Shown here: piece by piece, positions 32,200 through 41,603 of the stretch
Layout: the number at the start of each line of letters is the position of its first letter
Position numbering within the stretch: the stretch's first letter is position 1
DNA from: Salinicola acroporae
GTDB lineage: Bacteria; Pseudomonadota; Gammaproteobacteria; Pseudomonadales; Halomonadaceae
DNA length: 64,000 nt
Reading direction: 5' to 3'
NCBI RefSeq assembly: GCF_003206615.1
Contig: NZ_PZJW01000002.1
Span: 148,016-212,015, forward strand
Notes under the pieces: generated by a model
Database searches by the model: none
The model's input: only the letters and a program-made list of their open reading frames with translations
What the model was told of the DNA's origin: nothing
Translations under genes and position numbers: made by a program

Positions 32200-32757
32200 T
32201 CATACCTGCATCAGGTCGTGTTCCTTGGTTTCCAGCAGCCGATCGATCTCACTGACGTGCTTGTCGGTCAACTTCTGGATTTCCTCTTCTCCGCGACGCT
32301 CGTCGTCCTCGGTGATCTCCTTGTCCTTGAGCAACGTCTTGAGATCGCCATTGGCATCGCGGCGAATGCTGCGGATCGCGACCCTGGCATTCTCGGCCTC
32401 GGCACGCGCCTGCTTGATATAGTTACGCCGCGTCTCCTCGGTCAACGGGGGCATCGGCACCCGAATGACGTTGCCGGCCGTGGCCGGATTGAGCCCGAGG
32501 TCGGCGGTCATGATCGCCTTCTCGACCTTCGGCACCATCGGGCGCTCCCAAGGCGTCACGGCCAGCGTCCGAGCGTCCTCGATCGTGATGTTGGCGACCT
32601 GGTTGATCGGCATCTGACTGCCGTAGTACTCCACCATCACCGCATCCAGTATGCTCGGGTGCGCCCGGCCGGTGCGGATCTTGTGGAAATTGGTCTGAAG
32701 CGCATCCAGGCTCTTTTGCATGCGTGCGCCAGCGTCTTTCTTGATATCGTCGATCAT
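32200..32757 (-). CDS. frr: Ribosome recycling factor
   Basis: Splits the post-termination ribosome together with EF-G. The 185 residues match the family exactly. Blocks include [71 protein letters not shown] and a C-terminal helical arm. It follows pyrH by 10 bp and precedes uppS, the usual pyrH-frr pair. Confidence 0.98.
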   Translation of the reverse strand: MIDDIKKDAGARMQKSLDALQTNFHKIRTGRAHPSILDAVMVEYYGSQMPINQVANITIEDARTLAVTPWERPMVPKVEKAIMTADLGLNPATAGNVIRVPMPPLTEETRRNYIKQARAEAENARVAIRSIRRDANGDLKTLLKDKEITEDDERRGEEEIQKLTDKHVSEIDRLLETKEHDLMQV

Positions 32758-32767
32758 GTCCTAAACC

Positions 32768-33523
32768 TCAATCAATCAGCGTGCCTTCTCGCCCACCGAC
32801 CACCAGATTCAACAGTGCCCCGGGCTTGGTCATGTCGAAGACGCGAACCGGCATGTCATGGTCCCGTACCAGGCAGATAGCGGTCAAATCCATCACCCCG
32901 AGCTTTTGATCCAGCACGTCATCGTAACTCAAACGCTCGTACTTGACGGCCTCCGGGTGCTTGACCGGATCCTTGTCGTAGACGCCATCGACCTTGGTGG
33001 CCTTGACCACGACGTTGGCGTCGATCTCGATGCCCCGCAGGCAGGCGGCCGAGTCGGTCGTGAAGAAGGGATTACCCGTCCCGGCAGAGAAGATGACTAC
33101 GTCGCCAGAAGTGAGGTAGCGGATCGCGGTGCGCCGATCGTAGTGTTCGACGACACCACTCATGGGGATCGCTGACATCACTCGCGAGCGGATATTGGAA
33201 CGTTCCAGTGCATCGCGCATCGCCAGGGCGTTCATCACCGTGGCCAGCATGCCCATGTGGTCGCCGGTGACCCGCTCCATGCCCGCCGCATGCAGCGCTG
33301 CCCCACGGAAGAGGTTGCCGCCGCCGATGACGATACCGACCTGGACACCGATCCCCACCAGTTGGCCGATTTCCAGCGCCATGCGATCGAGCACCTTGGG
33401 ATCGATGCCGAAATCCTGCTCCCCCGTCAGCGCCTCGCCTGACAGCTTCAACAATATGCGCTTGTACTTCGACTTGTCGCTACGCTCATTGGGCTTGCTG
33501 GGTCGATCGATGACTTCAGGCAT
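32768..33523 (-). CDS. pyrH: UMP kinase
   Basis: Phosphorylates UMP to UDP; a hexameric enzyme of the amino-acid-kinase fold. The 251-residue protein has [75 protein letters not shown] and [13 protein letters not shown]. It carries about 10 extra N-terminal residues relative to E. coli. It follows tsf after a 155-bp gap with a hairpin. Confidence 0.98.
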   Translation of the reverse strand: MPEVIDRPSKPNERSDKSKYKRILLKLSGEALTGEQDFGIDPKVLDRMALEIGQLVGIGVQVGIVIGGGNLFRGAALHAAGMERVTGDHMGMLATVMNALAMRDALERSNIRSRVMSAIPMSGVVEHYDRRTAIRYLTSGDVVIFSAGTGNPFFTTDSAACLRGIEIDANVVVKATKVDGVYDKDPVKHPEAVKYERLSYDDVLDQKLGVMDLTAICLVRDHDMPVRVFDMTKPGALLNLVVGGREGTLID

Positions 33524-33594
33524 GACGCTCTCTCCTGGTTTGACGAGTCGGATTCGGCAGGTGGCGGACGATCTTTCTCATCCGCCGGATACGC

Positions 33595-33622
33595 GATGGC
33601 GTGCGCTTTCGCGCACGCCATC
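33595..33622 (-). terminator. Hairpin between tsf and pyrH
   Basis: A perfect 12-bp stem (GATGGCGTGCGC and its complement) with a TTTC tetraloop and no T run. It may end part of the rpsB-tsf transcript or mark a processing point. Confidence 0.5.
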
Positions 33623-33678
33623 AGTGGGACCGGCCACAGGCAAGAGCCCCGCGCACGATCCCAGGCACTGTCGGGAAC

Positions 33679-34548
33679 TCAGCTACGGCGAGCCTGCTCC
33701 ATCACTTCCTTGGCGAAATCGACCTCTTCCTTCTCGATGCCCTCACCAACTTCGAAGCGCGTGAAGCCGACCACTTCGCCGCCTGCCGTCTTGGCGTATT
33801 CGGCAACGGTCTGGTTTGGATCCTTGACGAAAGGCTGTTCGGTCAGACTGTTCTCCGCCAGGTACTTCTTGAGGCGACCCTGGACCATCTTCTCGGCGAT
33901 TTCCGCCGGCTTGCCGGCCATGTCCGGCTGGGCCAGGATGATCGCCTTCTCGCTGTCGAGCTGGGCCTGCGGCATATCTTCCGGACGCGCGACGACCGGG
34001 TTGATCGCAGCCACGTGCATGGAGACATCCTTGGCCACTTCCGGGTTGCCGCCCTTGAGCACGCTCAACACACCGATACGATCGCCATGGACGTAGGCAC
34101 CCACGACGCCGCCTTCCGGTGCATCGACGACCACCGCGCGACGCACGGAGATGTTCTCGCCGATCTTCTGCACCAACTGGTTGCGCGCGTCTTCCAGCTC
34201 GCCGTCCATGATGGCCGCAACGTCTTCGGACTTGGTCTCGAATACCTTGGCCAGCACCTTGGAGGCAAAGCTCTTGAAGTTGTCGTCACGGGAGACGAAG
34301 TCGGTCTCCGAGTTGACTTCCAGCATCGCGGCGTAGCTGCCGTCTTCGGCGACCCGGGTCAGGATCGCGCCTTCGGCGGCCGTCCGGCCCGCTTTCTTGG
34401 CGGCCTTGAGACCGGAATTCTTGCGCAGATCCTCGATCGCGCGCTCGATGTCACCGTCGGCTTCGGTCAGTGCCTTCTTGCATTCCATCATGCCGAGACC
34501 GGTACGCTCACGCAGTTCCTTGACTAGAGAAGCGCTGATAGCTGCCAT
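33679..34548 (-). CDS. tsf: Translation elongation factor Ts
   Basis: Exchanges GDP for GTP on EF-Tu. The 289-residue protein opens with a UBA-like domain ([24 protein letters not shown]), carries the EF-Tu contact [10 protein letters not shown] near residue 80 and has a coiled-coil plus the C-terminal module. It follows rpsB on the same strand; the 168-bp gap contains a strong terminator that would lower tsf relative to rpsB unless tsf has its own promoter. Confidence 0.98.
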   Translation of the reverse strand: MAAISASLVKELRERTGLGMMECKKALTEADGDIERAIEDLRKNSGLKAAKKAGRTAAEGAILTRVAEDGSYAAMLEVNSETDFVSRDDNFKSFASKVLAKVFETKSEDVAAIMDGELEDARNQLVQKIGENISVRRAVVVDAPEGGVVGAYVHGDRIGVLSVLKGGNPEVAKDVSMHVAAINPVVARPEDMPQAQLDSEKAIILAQPDMAGKPAEIAEKMVQGRLKKYLAENSLTEQPFVKDPNQTVAEYAKTAGGEVVGFTRFEVGEGIEKEEVDFAKEVMEQARRS

Positions 34549-34613
34549 GTTCTACCCCTGAGAATCGCTGTTTCGTCTGACGAACGACGCCACGCGAGCG
34601 TCGCTCCGGGTGT

Positions 34614-34638
34614 AAAAAGGGGGCTATGGAGCCCCCTT
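34614..34638 (-). terminator. Intrinsic terminator between rpsB and tsf
   Basis: On the minus strand AAGGGGGCT-CCAT-AGCCCCCTT is followed by TTTTT-A, a textbook 9-bp stem with a T run. Read-through must supply tsf, as is known for this junction in other bacteria. Confidence 0.85.
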
Positions 34639-34716
34639 GTGTCTGCGCCGATACCGGCGAACCGATTGCCGCCCTGCGGGAGCATGCTCAGCGCAGACTC
34701 GATGCCGTTTTCTCGA

Positions 34717-35448
34717 TTACTGAGCGGCTTCGCTGGTCTCGCTCACCTCGACGAACTCGTCGGGACGACCTTCCTTCGCCTTGCCGCAGGCGTCGGCGAT
34801 CGCCTGCACATAGATCTGGATGGCGCGAATGGAGTCATCGTTGCCCGGGATGACGTAATCGACGCCATCCGGGTTGGAGTTGGTGTCGACGACACCGATC
34901 ACCGGAATGCCGAGCTTGTTGGCTTCGTTGATCGCGATGCGCTCGTGATCGACGTCGATCACGAACAGTGCGTCGGGCAGGCCACCCATCTCCTTGATAC
35001 CGCCGATGGAGCGCTCGAGCTTGTCCTGCTCACGAGTCGCCATCAGCACTTCTTTCTTGGTCAGCTTCTCGAACGTGCCATCTTCGCGCATGGTCTCGAG
35101 CTCGCGCAGACGCTTGATCGACTGGCGGATGGTCTTGTAGTTGGTCAGCATGCCGCCCAGCCAGCGATGGTTGACGAACGGCTGACCCACGCGATTGGCT
35201 TCTTCCTTGATGATCTTGCTGGCGGAACGCTTGGTACCGACGAACAGGATCTTGTTGTTGGAAGAGGCCATCTTCTCGACGATGCTCGTCGCTTCCAGCA
35301 GTGCCGGCAGCGTGTGCTCGAGGTTGATGATATGGATCTTGTTACGTGCACCGAAGATGTACTGCCCCATCTTCGGGTTCCAGTAACGGGTCTGGTGACC
35401 GAAGTGTGCGCCTGCCTTGAGCAGATCGCGCATATTGACTTGTGCCAT
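34717..35448 (-). CDS. rpsB: Small ribosomal subunit protein uS2
   Basis: Ribosomal protein S2 of the 30S subunit. The 243-residue protein begins [25 protein letters not shown] and has the family blocks [66 protein letters not shown] and DDSIRAI. A strong ribosome site (CAGGAG) lies upstream. It heads the long minus-strand cluster and is probably under its own feedback through the leader at 35478-35550. Confidence 0.98.
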   Translation of the reverse strand: MAQVNMRDLLKAGAHFGHQTRYWNPKMGQYIFGARNKIHIINLEHTLPALLEATSIVEKMASSNNKILFVGTKRSASKIIKEEANRVGQPFVNHRWLGGMLTNYKTIRQSIKRLRELETMREDGTFEKLTKKEVLMATREQDKLERSIGGIKEMGGLPDALFVIDVDHERIAINEANKLGIPVIGVVDTNSNPDGVDYVIPGNDDSIRAIQIYVQAIADACGKAKEGRPDEFVEVSETSEAAQ

Positions 35449-35477
35449 GATGACTCCTGAAGAATCGGGTTAGGCCT

Positions 35478-35550
35478 CCACACACCCCATGGATCCGACC
35501 GCTCGGCTAAACCGTCGCGGCACCCGGGACCATGTGTCGGTGCGTGTGTG
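35478..35550 (-). promoter_or_regulatory. Structured rpsB leader (possible S2 autoregulatory element)
   Basis: In the rpsB 5' leader the minus-strand CACACACGCACC and CACATGG can pair with CCATGGGGTGTGTG about 45 bases later, forming a long interrupted stem. Gammaproteobacterial rpsB leaders are known to hold a conserved structure through which S2 represses its own operon. Whether this fold matches that motif needs a covariance search. Confidence 0.45.
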
Positions 35551-35694
35551 TTTTTGATGACGCGACCTTCGTGCGAAGGCCGTCGCCGCTACTGGCTCGA
35601 CCACCCTGGCGACAGCATAAAGACATCTGCCGGATGCCAGATCGGCCATCTTTGCCGGAACCGGTAGACGGGCAATTGCAGTCGAGCGCGCGGA

Positions 35695-35723
35695 TTTATA
35701 CCATAGAACACAGGCAAGATGAA
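35695..35723 (-). promoter_or_regulatory. Candidate rpsB promoter
   Basis: Minus strand TATAAA (35695-35700) preceded by 17 bases and TTCATC (35718-35723). The -10 is strong and the -35 weak. The predicted leader of about 240 bases suits a regulated ribosomal operon. Confidence 0.5.
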
Positions 35724-35736
35724 GTCGCCGGTCGTC

Positions 35737-35892
35737 TAAGGAAGCACTGAATCAATCGGCGAGCGGGATGAAGCACAAGGCGCACGGAGCACAGAAACCG
35801 GAGCCTGCGGGGTATAGGCGAGGACTCCGATCGGACCGGCACCGCGCAACGCAGTGATTCGCCCGCGCAACCCTTTATCCTGTGCTTCCCTG
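35737..35892. repeat. Palindrome-ended intergenic repeat, copy C, between rpsB and map
   Basis: About 155 bp flanked by imperfect inverted ends: CTAAGGAAGCACTGAATCA on the left and, reversed, CAGGGAAGCACAGGATAA on the right, sharing GGAAGCAC. Inside is ACAAGGCGCACGGAG ... CAACGCAG ... CGCGCAACC, a layout similar to copies A and B. It has no gene and looks like a small non-coding mobile or REP-like unit. Confidence 0.55.
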
Positions 35893-35971
35893 AAGCTCGG
35901 CAACATCGGGGACAGCCGACCGCTGCCCGAGACACCCCATCGCCCCTATCGACCCCCCATTGCGAGAGCGC

Positions 35972-36763
35972 ATGAACATTCCACGCAAGACGCCCGACGA
36001 GATCGAAAAAATGCGCGAAGCCGGCCGCCAGGCCGCCGCAGTATTCGAGATGATCATCCCGCACGTGCAGGTCGGCGTCTCCACCGGCGAACTCGACCGC
36101 CTGTGTCACGACTTCATCGTCAAGGAACTGGGTTCCACCCCGGCCCCCCTGGACTATCATGGCTTCCCCAAGTCGATCTGTACCTCGATCAATCATGTCG
36201 TCTGCCATGGCATTCCCGACTTCGACAAGAAGCTCAAGAGTGGCGACATCATGAACATCGACATTACCGTGAAGACCGCCGACGGCTACCACGGCGACAG
36301 CAGCATGATGTTCGTGCTCGGCGACACCATCCAAGGGGAGCGCCTGAGCCGGGTCACCCAGGAGAGCCTGTATAAAGGTATCGCCGAAGTGAAACCGGGC
36401 GCCAGGCTGTCGACCATCGCCCGGGTAATCCAGAACCACGCCGAAAAGGCTGGCTACTCCGTGGTCCGGGATTTCTGCGGTCACGGTATCGGCGCAGGCT
36501 TCCACGAGGAGCCACAGGTCCTGCATTATGACGGCTACGCACCGGAAGCCGATGCCGAACTCGCCGAGGGCATGTGCCTGACCATAGAGCCGATGCTCAA
36601 CGCCGGTGGCTACCGCACCAAGGTGCTGAAGGACGGATGGACGGCAGTGACCAAGGACAAGAGCCTGTCGGCGCAGTGGGAACACACCCTGCTGGTCACC
36701 GCTTCCGGCGTGGAGGTCCTGACGGCCCGCTCCGACGAAGACTTCGGCTTCCTGACGGACTGA
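35972..36763 (+). CDS. map: Methionine aminopeptidase, type I
   Basis: Removes the initiator methionine from new proteins; a two-metal enzyme. The 263 residues match E. coli (264). Metal and catalytic residues are visible in order: HGIPDFDKKLKSGDIMNIDITVKTADGYHGDSSMMF (two Asp), CGHGIGAGFHEEPQVLHY (His) and TIEPML, then WEHTLLVT (Glu). The ATG at 35972 gives the family start MNIPRKTPDEIEKMREAG; a TTG four codons upstream is less likely. Divergent from rpsB and 42 bp before glnD, the usual rpsB/map/glnD arrangement. Confidence 0.97.
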   Translation: MNIPRKTPDEIEKMREAGRQAAAVFEMIIPHVQVGVSTGELDRLCHDFIVKELGSTPAPLDYHGFPKSICTSINHVVCHGIPDFDKKLKSGDIMNIDITVKTADGYHGDSSMMFVLGDTIQGERLSRVTQESLYKGIAEVKPGARLSTIARVIQNHAEKAGYSVVRDFCGHGIGAGFHEEPQVLHYDGYAPEADAELAEGMCLTIEPMLNAGGYRTKVLKDGWTAVTKDKSLSAQWEHTLLVTASGVEVLTARSDEDFGFLTD

Positions 36764-36805
36764 TCGTCGCCTGCCTGCCGCCCCGCCTCCGGAGACGCCC
36801 GTCGC

Positions 36806-39481
36806 ATGCTGCTGCATCACTACCGCTTTCAACCCGACGAGACACTATTCGATGCAGCGGCCTTCCGTGAGGCGCTGGCACGTGACTCCCAACCCGTCGC
36901 GCTGTTCAAGCTGGCGCTGAAGACGATCCGCGAGCGCCTCGATGACCGTTTTCGCGCTGGTGCCGATGTCCGCGACCTGGTGTACGGCCGCGCCTGGTGC
37001 CTGGACCGGTTGCTCGAGATCGCCTGGGAGCGGTTCGAATGGCCGGACGACAACGTCGCCCTGCTGGCGGTCGGCGGCTACGGTCGCGGAGAGCTGCACC
37101 CCTACTCCGATATCGACCTGCTGCTGCTGCTCGGCACGGACGACGATACGCCCTATCGCGAGTCACTGACCGGATTCATTACCCTGCTGTGGGATATCGG
37201 CCTCGAGGTCGGCCAGAGCGTGCGTTCGCTCAATGACTGCGAACGGGAAGCCCGAAGCGACATCACGGTCATCACCAACCTGCTGGAGACCCGCACCCTG
37301 GCGGGCCCGGAAGCGCTGCGCAGCGCCATGCGGGAGCGCCTTTCCACCCGCCACATGTGGTCGTCGGCAGCGTTCTTCGAGGGCAAGTGGCAGGAGCAGA
37401 TCGCCCGTCACTACAAGCACAACAACTCCGAGTACCACCTCGAGCCCAACCTCAAGAGCGCGCCGGGTGGCCTGCGCGACATTCAGATGATCGGCTGGGT
37501 GGCCAAGCGCCATTTCGGCCCGCTGCGTTACGAAGATGTCGTCGCGCAAGGCTTCATGAACGATGCCGAGCTGCGGATCCTGAGCCAGGGCCAGGCGTTC
37601 CTGTGGCAGGTGCGCTACGCCCTGCACATGATCGCCGGACGCGCCGAGGATCGCATGTTGTTCGACCACCAGCGCGCCCTGGCCAAGCTGTTCGGCTACA
37701 CCGATACCCCGCAGCGACTGGCCGTCGAGCAGTTCATGAAGGCCTACTACCGCCACGTCACCGCCCTGGCTGGACTGAACGACATGCTGCTGCAGCATTT
37801 CGACGAAGTGATTCTCCACGCCGGCGAGGCACTCGAGGCCAAGCCGATCAACGCGCGCTTCGAAAGCCGGGGCGGCTATATCCAGCTCCGCCACCCCAAC
37901 GTCTTCCTGCGGCGCCCCGGCGCGCTGCTGGAACTGTTTCTGCTGATGGCCCAGCATCCGGAAATCGAGGGCGTCCGGGCCGATACCATCCGTCAGATTC
38001 GCGACCATCGTCACTTGATCGACGATGCTTTCCGCGATGACCTGCGCCACCAGAGCCTGTTCATGGAACTGCTGCGCAGCGGCGGCGACGTCCCCACCCA
38101 GCTCACTCGCATGAATCGATACGGGGTACTGGGCAAGTATCTGCCTGAATTCGGCGAGGCCGTCGGCCTGATGCAGCACGACCTTTTCCACATCTATACC
38201 GTCGACGCCCACACCCTGCGCCTGCTCAGTTTCCTGCAGCGTTTTCGCGAGGAGCGGGACACCGACGAATATACCGTCGCCATCGATGTGATCCAGAAGC
38301 TGCCCAAGCTCGAGCTGCTATGGATTGCCGGCCTCTATCACGACATCGGCAAGGGCCGCGGGGGCGATCACTCGGAGCTCGGCGCCATCGATGCCGCCGA
38401 GTTCTGCCGCCGCCACGCCTTGTCGGGCTGGGACACGCAACTGGTGGCCTGGCTGGTGGAACACCACCTGCTAATGTCGAAGACCGCACAGAAACGCGAC
38501 ATTTCCGATCCGGACGTAATCCACGCCTTCGCACGTACCGTGCGTGACGAGACCCATCTCGACTATCTCTACGTGCTCACCGTCGCTGATATCAGCGCCA
38601 CCAACCCGACGTTATGGAACGGCTGGCGCGCCTCGCTGATGCGCCAGCTCTACACCGAGACACGCCGGGTGCTGCGTCGAGGGCTCGACAACACCGTCGA
38701 TCGGCAAGGCTGGGTCAGCGAGACCCGAGAGGAGGCGCTGGGACTGCTGCGCACCATCGGCGCCGACGTGACCCGTGTCGCAGCACTCTGGCAGACCTTC
38801 GGCGAGGACTATTTCCTGCAGTACACGCCCAGCGAGATCGTCTGGCAGACCCAAGGCATTCTCGCCCACCATGACGATCACCTGCCACTGGTCCTGGTCA
38901 GCGCCCCCAGCGAGGACATGACCGAGGGCGGCACCAAGCTGTTCATTCATACGCGCTCGGCCGACGACCTGTTCGCCGCAACGGCGGCCGCCATCGAACA
39001 GTTGGGCCTGTCGATCCACGACGCCCGTATCGCCACCTCGAGCGACGACTGGACGCTCAACACCTTCATCCTGCTGGACGACGACGACGACGCCATCCGC
39101 GACGCTGCGCGGCTGGAGACGATCCGCCGGCACCTGGTCGAGGAGCTCGACGATCCCGACGACTATCCGCAGATCGTCAGCCGACATACGCCCCGGCAGC
39201 TAAAACACTTCCGGGTGCCGGTCGAAGTGATCATCGAGCAGGATCCCGCCAACGCGCGCACGTCGCTGGAGCTGATCGCCCCCGACCGCCCGGGACTGCT
39301 GGCTCGGGTCGGCCGCATCTTCATGGAGCAGAACATCGCGCTGTCGACGGCCAAGATCGCCACTCTCGGCGAGCGGGTCGAGGACGTGTTCTTCATTACC
39401 GACAAGCACGGCCGGCCGCTGACCGACCCCGAGGCCCAGGCACGACTGCGCGAGCGTCTCTACGAAGTCCTGGACGTGTAG
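36806..39481 (+). CDS. glnD: [Protein-PII] uridylyltransferase / uridylyl-removing enzyme
   Basis: Senses glutamine and adds or removes UMP on PII proteins, controlling nitrogen assimilation. The 891 residues (E. coli 890) hold a nucleotidyltransferase domain with GGYGRGELHPYSDIDLLLLLG (about residues 90-110), an HD domain with HDIGKGRGGDHSELG (about 512-526) and two C-terminal ACT domains, the last with SLELIAPDRPGLLARVGRIF. GGAGA lies 13-17 bases upstream of the ATG. Expected PII partners are not in the window. Confidence 0.97.
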   Translation: MLLHHYRFQPDETLFDAAAFREALARDSQPVALFKLALKTIRERLDDRFRAGADVRDLVYGRAWCLDRLLEIAWERFEWPDDNVALLAVGGYGRGELHPYSDIDLLLLLGTDDDTPYRESLTGFITLLWDIGLEVGQSVRSLNDCEREARSDITVITNLLETRTLAGPEALRSAMRERLSTRHMWSSAAFFEGKWQEQIARHYKHNNSEYHLEPNLKSAPGGLRDIQMIGWVAKRHFGPLRYEDVVAQGFMNDAELRILSQGQAFLWQVRYALHMIAGRAEDRMLFDHQRALAKLFGYTDTPQRLAVEQFMKAYYRHVTALAGLNDMLLQHFDEVILHAGEALEAKPINARFESRGGYIQLRHPNVFLRRPGALLELFLLMAQHPEIEGVRADTIRQIRDHRHLIDDAFRDDLRHQSLFMELLRSGGDVPTQLTRMNRYGVLGKYLPEFGEAVGLMQHDLFHIYTVDAHTLRLLSFLQRFREERDTDEYTVAIDVIQKLPKLELLWIAGLYHDIGKGRGGDHSELGAIDAAEFCRRHALSGWDTQLVAWLVEHHLLMSKTAQKRDISDPDVIHAFARTVRDETHLDYLYVLTVADISATNPTLWNGWRASLMRQLYTETRRVLRRGLDNTVDRQGWVSETREEALGLLRTIGADVTRVAALWQTFGEDYFLQYTPSEIVWQTQGILAHHDDHLPLVLVSAPSEDMTEGGTKLFIHTRSADDLFAATAAAIEQLGLSIHDARIATSSDDWTLNTFILLDDDDDAIRDAARLETIRRHLVEELDDPDDYPQIVSRHTPRQLKHFRVPVEVIIEQDPANARTSLELIAPDRPGLLARVGRIFMEQNIALSTAKIATLGERVEDVFFITDKHGRPLTDPEAQARLRERLYEVLDV

Positions 39482-39508
39482 CGTCCGGCTCGCCGGCGCC
39501 AGGCCGCC

Positions 39509-39916
39509 TTAATCGACCGATGCGGGGTTGGCTTTCAGCCATGCCCGCATCTGTTCTATCTCGGCCTGCTGGGCCTCGATGATCTTCTGGGCCAGCGCTC
39601 GCATTTCCGGATCCTTGCCATAGGCAAGCTCGACCTTGGCCATCGCGACTGCCCCCAGGTGGTGGGCCAGCATGCCGCGGGCAAAGTCGACATCCGGATC
39701 GCCGCTGTTCGCCAGCTCCATGTCGTGCTGCATGCGGGTCGCCGCCTCACGATAGCCATCGCTAGCACCGCTGGCCCCGCTGGATTGGACGGGCGCTTCA
39801 GAACGGGCCCGATGATCGCCATGGCCATCGCTCTGCGACTGGGCCAGGCCACTGACGGCGAAAACCAGCGAGCCGGCGGCTACGATACCGATCAACCAGC
39901 GCTTCGAAATCATCAT
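39509..39916 (-). CDS. DUF305 family periplasmic protein
   Basis: A 135-residue protein with a Sec signal peptide (membrane stretch about 7-25, cut near LAQS) and a DUF305 four-helix domain. The signature FARGMLAHHLGAVAMAKVEL contains the conserved His pair, and MQHDMEL and the Met-Arg-rich ends are typical. Some DUF305 proteins (for example cyanobacterial CopM) bind copper. The upstream region carries a MerR-type promoter with a 19-bp spacer (39945-39975), which supports a metal-responsive role. It converges on glnD. The exact function is unknown. Confidence 0.88.
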   Translation of the reverse strand: MMISKRWLIGIVAAGSLVFAVSGLAQSQSDGHGDHRARSEAPVQSSGASGASDGYREAATRMQHDMELANSGDPDVDFARGMLAHHLGAVAMAKVELAYGKDPEMRALAQKIIEAQQAEIEQMRAWLKANPASVD

Positions 39917-39944
39917 ACGTTGTTTCTCCCCAGGAAAAGCCCGA

Positions 39945-39975
39945 CGCTAGCACCCTGGCGTTACCCATAGGTCAA
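39945..39975 (-). promoter_or_regulatory. MerR/CueR-type promoter of the DUF305 gene
   Basis: On the minus strand TTGACC (39970-39975) and CTAGCG (39945-39950) are separated by 19 bases rather than 17, and the spacer begins within ACCTATGGG and ends AGGGT, an ACC...GGT dyad. The long spacer with this dyad is the mark of promoters switched by MerR-family activators such as CueR. The DUF305 start lies 29 bases downstream. Confidence 0.6.
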
Positions 39976-40128
39976 GCGCGATCCGGTACGTTCGATTGCC
40001 AGTCCGCCGGCCCCAGGCGACCACGCCCGACCGACAGCGGGCCGATGCCACAGTGACGCGGTTTGAGCCGCCGTCCGTGGGCGCCTATAATCTGCCGCTT
40101 CTCCGGCAGCGCCCGACAGGCCAGCGAC

Positions 40129-40488
40129 ATGACCATCACCGTTTACGGCATCAAGACCTGCGACACGTGCCGCAAGGCCCGCCGCCGGCTCGAAGAGCTG
40201 GGCATCTCGCACCACTACCACGACCTCCGCGAGGATGGGCTCGGGCCGCAGCGCCTGGACACCTTTCTGGCCAATGCCGACTGGCAGGCGCTGTTGAACA
40301 CCCGAAGCACTACCTGGCGGCAACTCGATGCCACGGACCGGGAGCCGCTGGACGCCGAGCGAGCTCGCGAACTGATGCTGGCCAATCCGACACTGATCAA
40401 GCGTCCGCTGCTGCAGCATACCGACCCTGCCGGCCAAGACACTCTAATTGTCGGCTTCGATCCCGCCCGCTACGCGACACTGGCCTAG
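40129..40488 (+). CDS. ArsC/Spx-family reductase (YffB-like)
   Basis: A 119-residue thioredoxin-fold protein of the ArsC/Spx/MgsR family. It begins TVYGIKTCDTCRKARRRLEE with a CxxC motif (CDTC) where ArsC has one Cys. LLNTRSTTWRQL and LIKRPLL (the conserved RP) follow. E. coli YffB is the closest type known; it does not reduce arsenate efficiently. The ATG at 40129 was chosen for fit with the family start; its ribosome site is weak. It lies 58 bp before dapD, as is common in Pseudomonas-type genomes, and may be in one transcript with dapD and dapE. Confidence 0.88.
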   Translation: MTITVYGIKTCDTCRKARRRLEELGISHHYHDLREDGLGPQRLDTFLANADWQALLNTRSTTWRQLDATDREPLDAERARELMLANPTLIKRPLLQHTDPAGQDTLIVGFDPARYATLA

Positions 40489-40546
40489 CGGGCGGGTTCG
40501 CACCGGCCCCACGACATACTTCACCGAACACGATAAGGAACCTGCG

Positions 40547-41572
40547 ATGTTGAGCTTCGCGCTAGGAATCGGTACCCAGAACAGCCAGGGCGACTGGCTC
40601 GAAGTCTACTATCCGGCGCCGCTGCATCAGCCCCCCGCCGATCTCGTCGCCGCCGCGCGCCAGGCCCTGGGTGCCGATGCCAGCGAGGAAGTCGTCAGTT
40701 TCCTGCCGGAACACGCAACCGGCCTCGCCGAGGCGCTGCGGGCAGCCGGCGCCGCCGATCAGGCCGACCTCGCCGAGACGTTCGTCGATGCCAAGCGCCC
40801 GCTGGTCGCGGTGTTCCTGGACGAAGATCACGCGCCGGCCAGCGTGCCGGAGGTCTATCTCAAGCTGCATCTGCTCTCTCATCGGCTGATCAAGCCCCAC
40901 GGTACCCAGCTCGACGGCATGTTCGGCCTGCTCAGGAATATCGCCTGGACCAATGAGGGCGCCATCGACGTCGAGGAACTTCCCGCGCGGCGGCTCAAGG
41001 CCCGCCTGGCCGGACGCCCGCTCTCGGTGGACTGCGTCGACAAGTTCCCCAAGATGACCGACTACGTCGTCCCCAAGGGGATCCGGATCGGCGATACCGC
41101 CCGCGTCCGCCTGGGCGCCCATCTGGGCGAAGGCACCACGGTCATGCACGAGGGTTTCTGCAACTTCAACGCCGGCACCGAAGGCCCCGGCATGGTCGAG
41201 GGGCGTATCTCGGCCGGCGTCTTCGTCGGCAAGGGCTCCGACCTGGGGGCCGGCTGTTCCACCATGGGCACGCTTTCCGGCGGCGGCAACGTGGTGATCA
41301 GGATCGGCGAAAACTGCCTGATCGGCGCCAATGCCGGCCTGGGCATCCCCCTGGGCGACCGCTGCACCGTCGAAGCGGGCCTCTACGTCACTGCCGGCTC
41401 CAAGGTCACCGTCCTGGACGACAAGGGCGAAGCCGTCCAGACCGTGGCCGCGCGCGAACTCGCCGGCCAGGACGACCTGCTGTTCATTCGTCACTCGGTG
41501 ACCGGGCGCCTGGAGTGCCGCACCAACAAGAGCGCCGTCGCCCTCAATGAATCGCTGCACGCTCACAATTGA
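40547..41572 (+). CDS. dapD: Tetrahydrodipicolinate N-succinyltransferase (long form)
   Basis: Succinylates tetrahydrodipicolinate in the lysine/diaminopimelate pathway. The 341-residue protein is the longer Pseudomonas-type DapD. An N-terminal domain ([11 protein letters not shown]) precedes a left-handed beta helix with hexapeptide repeats: [23 protein letters not shown] and [27 protein letters not shown]. The ATG at 40547 has AAGGAA six bases upstream; the frame continues back over the previous gene and is not used. dapE follows within 31 bp. Confidence 0.95.
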   Translation: MLSFALGIGTQNSQGDWLEVYYPAPLHQPPADLVAAARQALGADASEEVVSFLPEHATGLAEALRAAGAADQADLAETFVDAKRPLVAVFLDEDHAPASVPEVYLKLHLLSHRLIKPHGTQLDGMFGLLRNIAWTNEGAIDVEELPARRLKARLAGRPLSVDCVDKFPKMTDYVVPKGIRIGDTARVRLGAHLGEGTTVMHEGFCNFNAGTEGPGMVEGRISAGVFVGKGSDLGAGCSTMGTLSGGGNVVIRIGENCLIGANAGLGIPLGDRCTVEAGLYVTAGSKVTVLDDKGEAVQTVAARELAGQDDLLFIRHSVTGRLECRTNKSAVALNESLHAHN

Positions 41573-41603
41573 TCCGGCCCGACCGGCTGCCCTGGAGACC
41601 CGC

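Noticed and set aside
40129..40488. The ArsC-like gene as a true arsenate reductase
   Set aside because: No ars genes nearby, and the YffB-type CxxC and dapD linkage point to a different role.
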